Program-made: the position numbers and the translations under genes
The notes under the pieces: generated by a model
Databases searched by the model: none
Seen by the model: only the letters and a program-made list of their open reading frames with translations
Told to the model about the DNA's origin: nothing
Shown: positions 55,275-64,000 of the stretch, piece by piece
How positions within the stretch are numbered: the first letter of the stretch is position 1
Layout of the letters: the number at the start of each line of letters is the position of its first letter
Assembly (NCBI GenBank): GCA_029448655.1
Contig: JACCLO010000020.1
Location: 186,001-250,000, forward strand
Direction of reading: 5' to 3'
DNA from: Wolfiporia cocos
Lineage: Eukaryota; Basidiomycota; Agaricomycetes; Polyporales; Phaeolaceae
DNA: 64,000 nt

Positions 55275-58200
55275 CGGGGGGGGCTTCCCATGCTACAAGC
55301 GCCTGACCCGTCTCCATGTCCATCGAGACACAGCCCATAGAGAGGTTCTGATAGTCCTAGTTGATGGTGTTGACAAAAGTAGCATTGCTGGTGATGTTCT
55401 GCACGGGTATGTGGCTGAACGACGCGCCGAGCGTCGAGAGGAGACCCAGAGGGGATGCCAGAACCTGTGATTCGAGGATGGTCGCATTGACATCAGCGAA
55501 TGTCACCTGTGAGGCTGGTGGGTATAAGGAGACACTGGTGGTGTTGCGGAACGTCTGAATATAGCTCTGGAGCGAGCGTCCGGCAATGAAGAAGAGCGAG
55601 GTATAGGAGCCTGCGATCGCAACCAAAAGGGCCAGCAGCGGCGTGAGCCAGCTTCGCCGAGCGTTCAGGACGCGTTTGTGGAATATCGTGAACGCCTGGC
55701 TCAGCGGAGACCTCCGTCGACCGTTAGTCAGTTCAAGTGCAGGAGCATTAATGCGAGACAGGACAGGGAACAGCTGGCTGCCCGGTTCGCTGATTAGCAT
55801 TGTCTTTCTCGGTTGTCGAGTCTGTATGTTCCTTCGATGCGATAGACTCTATATTGTCCTTCTCAAATTGCGTGTCGTTGTTGCCATGCATGAGTCCCAG
55901 GAAGATGTCCTATGCACGTGCTAAGCACCGAGTATGATGCCAGCAGGTCTTCTTCCTTGTCAGCCTCGAAGATCTTGAGTACTCCGTGGACAGTACTGGG
56001 GTCCTTGGACTTGAGATGGTAGGAGACTTCGCTCGGCGACGAAGACGTGACATAAGTTGATGGTGCGAGCGGCCGAATACGGTCGAGCAGACTGGATGAC
56101 ACAGTGGCGATCTGCTTAGATGAATCACTCGGACTAAACGTCGCCTGGACAGTGTAGCCCTCGCCAAGATCCCACTTCAGCGCTACCGGAGTACCTTGCG
56201 CAAGCTTGCCAGGAGCCGCAAGCGCTACGATGGTATCGGCAAGGAGATCTGCCTCATCGAGGAACTGAAGGAAGGCATGTTACCAATGCTCTAGGGACAG
56301 CGAGAATGCGAAACGTACGTGTGTTGTGAAGACCACTGTTCTATCGTGACGTACCGAGGTCAACGTCCTCCAAAGAGCGCGGCGCGATAAAGGGTCCACG
56401 CCCGAGGCACACTGTAAGATATCAATCCACTGTTGAACTGTACGACGCAGACATGTTTACCTCGTCCACGAGCAAGACTGGGTGTCAAAATAGAATACGC
56501 ATTCCATAATCCGAACTGCAAACCAACGGACGCACTTCGACCCGCCCACGAGGCAGACCGCCAGCTGCAGCTTGCGCTTCTGGCCGTCGCTCAGCGCATT
56601 CGCGTTATAGTGTATCTTCCTCCTCAGGTCGCAATCGCGCAGCAACTGCTCGATGTCCTCGTCCGCCGCCAGCTCGCTCGTCGGCTTGATCGCCCGCCAG
56701 ACGCGCAGTGTGTGGTAGCACGTCAGCTCGGGGAAGAGCACGTTCTTCTGCGGGACGAGCCCAATCGTCCCCAGCGGCGGGCGCTCGACCCCGCCTTCGA
56801 ACATCACTGTTCCTCGCGTGCGCCCTAGGAGCCCAGCGAGGATGGATATCGTCGTAGACCTTCCCGCGCTGCATCACGCACTGAGTGTCAAGCGGTATCG
56901 TTGTCAAACAAATGCACACCGTTGGACCCGAGCAGCACGTAGATCCCTGTCTTGAGGATGTCCAGGCTGAGGTCGGCCATCGCGGTAACGACCCCCGTCC
57001 TGCCTGAACAACGACGTTTTGATATCCTTGCCCAGGTTCCGGATGGAGATCGCTATGCCCGGTGGCACGGACGGGGCACCCTCCCCCCGGACGGCGCCGT
57101 CCATTTGCGCCAGAAGCCAGGAGGACGTAGACGGGTTGCGCGCGTCGTACAGCCAGTTCTCGAACACGACTCCGAGCAGCGGCCAGAGAAAAACGTCAAT
57201 CTGTACTCACATCAGGTCCCGCTCGCAGTACAGGCACAGGCAACTGAAAACGCTCACAATCGCTGCGATGAGGATCGGCAAGAGGATCAGGTGGTTGTCC
57301 GGATCCGGGCGCGTCACGCTCGTGCAGAGCAGGTAGGCCTCGAACCCGCAATGGCGCGGATGGCGAAGATGTAGAACCCGGGCAGGAAGAAGAGCGTGAA
57401 CACGAACGCGTCCCCTGTCGTCGCGCGCCCGACCACCAGTGCCAATATCGCAAACACGATCGCCAACACGGTCGACGCGATCGCCGCCAGCTGCGGGCTC
57501 TTCCCAAACGGCACCGCGACGAAGAACGACCAGCTCGCGAGCGTCAAGCCGAGGAAGAGGAGCACGACAACGATGAAGCCCTGGTTCGTCTTGGTGAAGA
57601 CGAAGCCGCGCCAAACGAGCGAAACGATGACCCATGCGGGGAGGTACACGAGCGAGATGCTGACGTGCCACGAGAGGATGCGCGCCGAGTCCATGAGCCC
57701 CATTGCCTTCATGTGGCTCGTGATGCCCCGCGCGCTCGCTTATGAACGCGCCCGGAAGCTGGTACGCGATGCCGATGAAGCACACGAAGAGCGCGAGCAC
57801 AAGAAGCGTGTGCAGGCCGTGGATTTAGCTCAGGCGGGTATCGGTGGCTTGTTGCGTATTCGTCTCCTGCGTGAACAGCCATTCGAGGGGCGTCGGCGGT
57901 GTGGTGCTTGTCATGAGCTCGATGATCGCGCTGTCGACGGCTTATTGCAGCGGGAGCACGCGCTCTTCGTAGCTACTTGTATGCTTGACGACGTTGATGT
58001 AGAATAGCCCATCGTCTGCGCGGAGAGTATAGTTGATCGGCTTGAGAGAGGTCTCGCTGCTGCTTGCGTCGGGCAGGTAGTTGAACACTACCGCGACGTA
58101 ACATTCAGAGAAGCCATTGAAGTTCTCTGGAATGTTGCAGGGATATCATACTGATCTACCTTCTTGATCCCTGCAAGTTGCCTGGCCAGGAACCCGCTAG

Positions 58201-58640
58201 TGACATGAGACATTATCTCGTCAGCTGAGGAGTGACCAGTGCCGTCGGTGGCGTCGGCGCAGACGAGAGCCATTGAATCACCGTATTCGTCTATGAGTGG
58301 GAGAGTCGCGATCGCGGTCCCCAAGCCATACTGTGCAAGCAGTGAGACTGTAAGGTCAGCAAAACCAGAATTTCATAACATACGTTGTTCGGTTTGATGA
58401 GAAAGTCCTGGGCTACTGCGAGGAAGATACCGTAGCCTATAGGAAGAAGTACACAACGAATGGCATTAAGCTTGATGAAATTTCACAATCAGCGAGTGCG
58501 CCGACGCCACAAGTGCGGACGTACCCAAGGATGTTTTGTGAGCACAATCCAGTTCTTCCACACCAGCGCGCAGAACTGCCCTCAGAACAAAGATGCCATG
58601 GCCGACCCTGCTAGTAGAGGGTGGGCACGGGAACGGACAG
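55275..58640 (-). pseudogene. ABCA-type ABC transporter, truncated and broken
   Basis: On the minus strand: a first membrane helix region (KNWIVLTKHPW, about 58540; then LRADDGLFYINVV, about 58010), a cluster of membrane helices (about 57790-57320) and a first nucleotide-binding domain with a signature-like ALSDGQKRKLQLA (about 56600). A SGVDPLSRRALW D-loop (about 56390) and an FLDEADLLADT H-loop side segment (about 56250) follow, and then the start of the second membrane half (HKRVLNARRSWLTPLLALLV, about 55680). The Walker A region (VLLGSNG then HLFDNDT, about 56920) is spoiled and the Walker B part is scrambled. Stops near 57950 and 57830 and several frameshifts are present. The second membrane half and second NBD are missing beyond 55275. 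Full ABCA proteins move lipids across membranes; this copy cannot. Confidence 0.75.
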
Positions 58641-59185
58641 CATGCCGATCGACGCGGTACGGGAGGCCTAAGATAGTGAGTGAGCATACAAACTCATTAA
58701 AGGATGACTAAGCAACGTGACGGAATCACAAAATTGATGCGAATTCTGTGCAGTACAGTCTCCGAAAAAAACCACAGATTTGTAGAAAATTGCGTTCCGC
58801 ACAATCGTTTGCGGGCGGATTTTTGATCCTTGCCTTTGCTGAATTGCCTTAGCATTTACACGGGAGGGACTACAGTCAACGCCAAAACAAGCTATTTGAA
58901 ATTGTCTTATCAATATCACTCTCAGCACCGCCCGAGCCATCTGGCACTCACTCATGCCCAGGCGACGTCTATTCAACCTTAAAAATCTAGGGGCGCACTC
59001 AAGCTTGGAACGAGCATGTCTGGAAGATAATGATTGGGGTAAGGAGAATGTGAGTTGGACCATTAATACCGACCAATGACATTGACAGTAGTCCTAGGTT
59101 GCTCCGGCAGCTAAACAGAGACACTGGCTGCCTCAGGATATGTTGGCAAGCTACAATACACCCGTTTGATTGTCAAAGGCAGTAG
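58641..59185. other. No gene recognised
   Basis: Lies between the start of the ABC pseudogene and the transposase C-terminal piece. I see no coding sequence or repeat structure. Confidence 0.45.
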
Positions 59186-59374
59186 ATGTACTGTAATTTA
59201 GTTGTGCTATATAGATACTATAATCGCTTGCTGCGCTTCATGGATGCTTACCGTCGAGGACTAGATGGACGACAGGCGGCATGGGCCAACAAAAAGTATC
59301 ATGGACATCGTGTTTTGCCGGATAACATCTTGGCGAAATTCGACCACGCACACCCTCCATCGTGGCTTTGTTGA
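59186..59374 (+). pseudogene. C-terminal piece of a DDE transposase
   Basis: A frame of 62 codons with LLRFMDAYRRGLDGRQAAW then KKYHGHRVLPDNILAKFDHA. This is the closing segment of fungal Tc1/pogo-like DDE transposases and is related to the decayed copy at 2307-2410. It has the same orientation as the N-terminal piece at 54920-55270. No terminal inverted repeat was found around it. Confidence 0.7.
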
Positions 59375-59594
59375 TTGTAGGCATCAATAAGCTTTATTGA
59401 AGTATACATGCTGCTGACTGAATAGACGGTGTCGTACAGATGGGAAGTGGCGATACGGGCAAGCGCTTCGACTAATGAGAACAGCGCTTGACCGATAACT
59501 CCTACGTGATGGGCTGATTTGGAAATGTAACGACTATGTCACGTAACAGTCACGTATTGGAACATTTGTATGAGGACTATCCATCCATCCTCCA

Positions 59595-59968
59595 TCTGAA
59601 CTATAATGGGAGCTCGCGCCGTAGGCGCTCGTGTGCAGCTAGCGTGCAGCTAGCGTGTCGCTCGCGTGCAGCTAGCGTGTCGCTCGCATGCAGCTAGCGT
59701 GTCGCTCGCGTGCAGCTAGCGTGTCGCTCGCGTGTTGCTCGCGTTTTGCGCACATGGCGAGCACGTTTGCCGCGTGGCGGCGCCTGTAGGGCGCCCGTTG
59801 AGTGCGCGCCGGCGCCTGCAAGGCGCGCGTGCCGGTTGCAAAGGTGTTACAAGCGAAGCGACGACGAGGCCGAGCGTTAGCGAGGTGGAGGAGTGGCTGA
59901 GCGGGCAGAGATAAGCAATACAAGTTCTAATTACAAAATTGTGGCGAAGCCACAGGTAATTAAGCTAG
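59595..59968. mobile_element. Helitron-like unit 1 (374 bp)
   Basis: Has the 11-bp sub-repeats GTGCAGCTAGC and GTGTCGCTCGC alternating at the left and lacks the 22-bp minisatellite. Ends at hairpin 59940-59954 and CTAG 59965-59968. Nearly the same as unit 3. Confidence 0.75.
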
Positions 59969-60791
59969 TCCATAATATAATGGGAGCTCGCGCCGTAGGC
60001 GCTCACGTGTCGCTAGCGTGCAGCTAGCGTGTCGCTCGCGTGTCGCTCGCATTTTGCGCACATGGCGAGCACGTTTGCCGCGTGGCGTCCATGCGCGTCG
60101 TTCCTCCTCCATTAGATAGGGCGCCTGCCGTCCGCGGAGTCGGAGTTGGCCGGTGGATTCCCACGCCCGGCGCCTGCAAGGCGCGCGCGCTGTTCCTGCC
60201 CCACACCACGGGGATTTGTGCCCCATGCCACGGGGATTTGTGCCCCATGCCACGGGGATTTGTGCCCCATGCCACGGGGATTTGTGCCCCATGCCACGGG
60301 GATTTGTGCCCCACACCACGGGGATTTGTGGCCCATTACATGGGGTTTGTGGCCCATGCCACAGGGATTTGTGTCCTGTGGCATGGGGATTTTGTAATGT
60401 AAATACCCTACACCACGGGGATTTGTACCCCGTGCCATGGGGATTCGTGCCCTACGCCGTGGGGATTTTTGGCCCATGCCATGGCGGTTTGTGCCCCATG
60501 CCACGGGGATTCGTGGCCCATGCCACAGGGATTTGTGCCCCATGCCATGGGGATTTGTGTCCTGTGGCACAGGGATTTGTACCCCGTACCACAGGTATTT
60601 GCACCCCAATGCCACAGGGGTGAATTCCCACACCCAGAGCCTGCAAGGCATGTGTGCCAGTTACAGATTCTACAAGCAAAGCAACAACGATACCGAGCAT
60701 CAGCGAGGTGGAGGAGTGGCTGAGCAGGCAGAGACTAAAATATATTCTTAAGACATAACGTTTGTGGCGAAGCCACAGGTAATTAAGCTAG
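59969..60791. mobile_element. Helitron-like unit 2 (823 bp)
   Basis: Contains a minisatellite of about 22-bp units (60199-60612). Ends CTAG at 60788-60791. It keeps the GGAGGAGTGGCTGAGC block before the hairpin. Confidence 0.75.
60199..60612. repeat. 22-bp G-run minisatellite in unit 2
   Basis: Core GGGGATTTGTGCCCCATGCC plus AC, 22 bp, repeated with changes such as GTGGCCCAT and a TTTTGTAATGTAAATACC spacer. Each unit has one GGGG and one CCCC run that can pair. The long open frames here only reflect the absence of stops in the unit. Confidence 0.85.
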
Positions 60792-61121
60792 TCTGAACTA
60801 TAATGGGAGCTCGCGCCGTAGGCGCTCGTGTGCAGCTAGCGTGCAGCTAGCGTGTCGCTCGCGTGCAGCTAGCGTGTCGCTCGCGTGTCGCTCGCGTTTT
60901 GCGCACATGGCGAGCACGTTTGCCGCGTGGCGGCGCCTGTAGGGCGCCCGTCGAGTGCGCGCCGGCGCCTGCAAGGCGCGCGTGCCGGTTGCAAAGGTGT
61001 TACAAGCGAAGCGACGACGAGGCTGAGCGTTAGCGAGGTGGAGGAGTGGCTGAGCGGGCAGAGATAAGCAATACAAGTTCTAATTACAAAATTGTGGCGA
61101 AGCCACGGGTAATTAAGCTAG
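60792..61121. mobile_element. Helitron-like unit 3 (330 bp)
   Basis: Short form without minisatellite, starting TCTGAACTATAATGGG as in unit 1. CTAG at 61118-61121. Confidence 0.75.
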
Positions 61122-61693
61122 TCTATAAAGTAAAGGGAGCTCGTGTGGGAGGCGTCGCGTGTCGCTAGCGTGCAGCTAGCATGGACGCCACGTTTGCCAC
61201 GTGGCGTCATGGGCGTCATTCCTGCTCCCATTAGATAGGGCGCCTGGCCCCGGTGAATTCCCACGCCCAGCGCCTGCAAGGCGCGCGCACTGCTAGCTCG
61301 TGTTTTGCGCGCTGTTCCTGCCCCGCACCACGGGGATTCGTGCCTGACACCATGGGGATTCGTACCCACACCATGGGGGTTCGTGGCCCATTCCATGGGG
61401 GTTTGTGGCCCATGCCACAGCGATTTGTGTCCTGTGGCATGGGGATTTTGTAATATAAATACTCCACACCACAGGGGTTTGTACCCTGTGCCACAGGTAT
61501 TTGCACCCCAATGCCACGGGGGTGAATTCCCACACCCAGAGCCTGCAAGGCATGCGTGCCAGTTACAGATTCTACAAGCAAAGTGACAACGATACCGAGC
61601 ATCAGCGAGGTGGAGGAGTGGCTGAGCGGGCAGAGACTAAAATATATTCTTAAGACATAACGTTTGTGGCGAAGCCACAGGTAATTAAGCTAG
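61122..61693. mobile_element. Helitron-like unit 4 (572 bp)
   Basis: Starts TCTATAAAGTAAAGGGAGC and has a short minisatellite. CTAG at 61690-61693. Most like unit 5. Confidence 0.75.
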
Positions 61694-62516
61694 TCTATAA
61701 AGTAAAGGGAGCTCGCGTGGGAGGCGTCGCGTGTCGCTAGCGTGCAGCTAGCGTGGACGCCACGTTTGCCGCGTGGCGTCCATGGGCGTCATTCCTGCTC
61801 CCATTAGATAGGGCGCCTGGCGCCGGTGAATTCCCACGCCCAGCGCCTGCAAGGCGCGCGCGCTGCTAGCTCGCGTTTTGCGCGCTGTTCCTGCCCCGCA
61901 CCACGGGGATTTGTGCCCCATGCCATGGGGATTTGTGCCCCATGCCACGGGGATTTGTGCCCCATGCTACAGGGATTCGTGCCCCATGCCACGGGGATTC
62001 GTGCCCCATGCCATGGGGATTCGTGCCCGACACCATGGGGATTCGTACCCACACCATGGGGGTTCGTGGCCCATTCCATGGGGGTTTGTGGCCCATGCCA
62101 CAGCGATTTGTGTCCTGTGGCATGGGGATTTTGTAATGTAAATACCCCACACCACGGGGATTTGTACCCCGTGCCATGGGGATTCATGCCTACACCACGG
62201 GGATTTTTGGCCCATGCCATGGGGATTCGTGCCCCATGCCACAGAGATTTGTGTCCTGTGGCATGGGGATTTTGTGATATAAATACTCCACACCACAGGG
62301 GTTTGTACCCTGTGCCACAGGTATTTGCACCCCAATGCCACAGGGGTGAATTCCCACACCCAGAGCCTGCAAGGCATGCGTGCCAGTTACAGATTCTACA
62401 AGCAAAGCGACAACGATACCGAGCATCAGCGAGGTGGAGGAGTGGCTGAGCGGGCAGAGATATATAATAACTCCTAGAATACAAAATTGTGGCGAAGCCA
62501 CAGGTAATTAAGCTAG
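61694..62516. mobile_element. Helitron-like unit 5 (823 bp)
   Basis: Shares its left end with unit 4 but has a longer minisatellite (about 61893-62345). CTAG at 62513-62516. Confidence 0.75.
61893..62345. repeat. 22-bp G-run minisatellite in unit 5
   Basis: Same core as in unit 2, with GATTCGTGCC variants more frequent and two spacers of the GTAATGTAAATA or GTGATATAAATA type. Copy number differs between array units. Confidence 0.85.
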
Positions 62517-63632
62517 TCTATAAGTAATGGGAGCTCGCGCCGGAGGCGCTTGCGTGCGGCTAGCATGCAGCTAGCGTGTCGCTCGCGTGCAGCTAGCGTG
62601 TCGCTCGCGTGTCGCTCGCGTTTTGCGCACGTTCAGCGCACGTTTTGCGCACATGGATGCCACGTTTGCCGCGTGGCATCCATGGGCATCGTCAAATCCT
62701 GCTCCCATTAGATAGGGCGCCTGCTGCCATCCGCGGAGTTGGCCGGTGGATTCCCACGCCCGGCGCCTGCAAGGCGCGCGCGCTGTTCCTGCCCCGCACC
62801 ACGGGGATTCGTGCCCCACACCACGGGGATTCGTGCCCCACACCACGGGGATTCGTGGCCCTTGCCACGGGGGTTTGTGGCCCATGCCACGGGGATTTGT
62901 GCCCCGTGGCACGGGGATTTGTGCCCCACATCATGGGGATTTTTTGTAATGTAAATACCCCACACCACAGGGATTTGTGCCCCGTGCCACAGGGATTTGT
63001 ACCCCACACCATGGGGATTTGCGCCCCATGCCACGGGGATTTGTGCTCTGTGCCACAGGGATTTGTGCCCTGTGCCATGGGGATTTTTGTAATGTAAATA
63101 CCCCACACCATGGGGATTTGTACCACATGCCACAGGGATTTGTACTGCACACCATGGGGATTTGTGCCCCATGCCACAGGGATTTTTGTAATGTAAATAC
63201 CCTGCACCACAGGGATTTGTACCCTGCACCATGGGGATTTGTGTCCTATGCTACGGGGATTTGTGCCCTGCCACGGGAATTTTTGTAACATAAATGGCCT
63301 GTGCTGTAAATGCCTGCCAAAATATTGAAGAATGTTCAGTATTTTTTGACATATGGCATTACACATTATTGCAAGTGAAGTGACGACAAGACTGAGCATC
63401 AGCAAGGTGGAGGAGTGGCTAAGTGGGCAGAGACAAGGAACAGAAGAGGGTAACCCATGGATAATCCACGGTAAATTGATGGGGAATCCACAAGTAAGTT
63501 CAAAAACCCTTGCTTTGTGTGTGAATGGTCTGAATTCCCCCGGTTATCTCAAATAGGCACACACGGATTGGGATATGATATTGAAGTGATTAAACTATGT
63601 GTTTGTGGCGAAGCCACGGGTAATTAAGCTAG
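62517..63632. mobile_element. Helitron-like unit 6 (1116 bp)
   Basis: The longest unit. Its minisatellite (about 62796-63290) is punctuated four times by TTTTGTAATGTAAAT-type spacers. Unique sequence follows (63290-63600) before the hairpin and CTAG at 63629-63632. Confidence 0.75.
62796..63290. repeat. 22-bp G-run minisatellite in unit 6
   Basis: The longest tract. The higher-order pattern is a few 22-bp units and then a TTTTGTAATGTAAATACC spacer, repeated about four times, giving a period of roughly 100 bp. Confidence 0.85.
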
Positions 63633-64000
63633 TCTATAAGTAATGGGAGCTCGCGCCGTAGGCGCTCACGTGTCGCTAGCGTGCAGCTAGCGTGTCGCTC
63701 GCGTGTCGCTCGCATTTTGCGCACATGGCGAGCACGTTTGCTGTGTGGCGTCCATGCGCGTCGTTGATCCTCCTCCCATTAGATAGGGCGCTTGCCATCC
63801 GCGGAGTTGTCCGGTGGATTCCCACGCCAGGCGCCTGCAAGGCGCGCGCGCTGTTCCTGCCCCGCACCACGGGGATTTGTGCCCCGCACCACGGGGATTT
63901 GTGCCCCACACCACGGGGATTTGTGGCCCATTCCATGGGGGTCTGTGGCCCATGCCACAGGGATCTGTGTCCTGTGGCATGGGGACTTTGTAATGTAAAT
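63633..64000. mobile_element. Helitron-like unit 7, cut by window end
   Basis: Starts TCTATAAGTAATGGGAGC and runs into the minisatellite at about 63857. The array therefore continues beyond the window. Confidence 0.7.

Larger units (their letters stand above)
59595..64000. mobile_element. Tandem array of seven non-autonomous Helitron-like units
   Basis: Each unit starts with TC (TCTGAAC, TCCATAA or TCTATAA, then GGGAGCTCG). Each completed unit ends with the hairpin TGTGGCGAAGCCACA (loop GAA; in two units the last A is G), ten bases, and CTAG. These are the 5' TC, 3' hairpin and CTRR hallmarks of Helitrons. Units abut as CTAG-TC with nothing between: 59595-59968, 59969-60791, 60792-61121, 61122-61693, 61694-62516, 62517-63632 and 63633 onward past the window. 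The base before the first unit is A, as expected for A/T insertion. No Rep-helicase gene is present, so these depend on an autonomous copy elsewhere. Confidence 0.8.

Noticed and set aside
59640..59730. Short regular repeats resembling a CRISPR array
   Set aside because: The 11-bp units alternate directly without unique spacers, and the genome is fungal. These are sub-repeats of the Helitron-like unit.
61826..62449. Long open frames on both strands in the Helitron-like array (up to about 235 codons)
   Set aside because: They are translations of the 22-bp minisatellite, which lacks stops in several frames. The repeats encode periodic His, Gly, Pro, Cys and Trp strings on both strands, with no real start context.

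Overview
The window is nuclear DNA of a filamentous basidiomycete, most likely an Agaricomycete (a Polyporales-like fungus is my inference). The signs are many introns of about 40-60 bp, a KDZ-type transposase with its CxC2-style N-terminal region, chromodomain Ty3/gypsy elements, a Crinkler-like nuclease-kinase gene and a small C2H2 gene of a kind common in this class. The names rest on remembered family motifs. No database search was possible.

Layout. 1-22 kb is a graveyard of nested mobile elements: a hAT-like miniature element carrying tRNA-like arms (1648-3094) with a Tc1-like element inside it; a large chromodomain gypsy element (6003-14957, coded on the minus strand) whose left LTR holds two later insertions; a 289-bp dispersed repeat; a decayed KDZ transposase (16219-19993, minus) cut by a solo LTR; and a related LTR at 20304-20708. 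An intact four-exon gene, 22033-24083 (minus), encodes a ubiquitin-like header, a PD-(D/E)xK nuclease-like domain and a protein kinase-like domain. 25-29.7 kb holds TE fragments. 29782-34822 (plus) is a second gypsy element that carries a dUTPase and is interrupted by a 500-bp solo LTR. 35679-36353 is a second tRNA-armed miniature element, followed by a small C2H2 gene.

37553-53616 (minus) is the one large housekeeping gene: midasin (MDN1/REA1), about 5,000 residues in about 18 exons, with six AAA domains, a helical linker, an acidic segment and a C-terminal MIDAS domain. It appears intact. 55275-58640 is a broken ABCA-type transporter lying between the N- and C-terminal pieces of a DDE transposase. 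59595 to the window end is a head-to-tail array of seven Helitron-like units with internal 22-bp G-run minisatellites.

Recurrent themes. tRNA-like modules (Pol III A and B boxes) sit inside three kinds of element: LTRs, hAT-like miniature elements and one unresolved block. dUTPase domains occur in both gypsy elements but on opposite sides of the protease. The in-frame stops read in both elements are almost all TGA where the family suggests arginine CGA, which points to CpG decay of TEs next to intact host genes.
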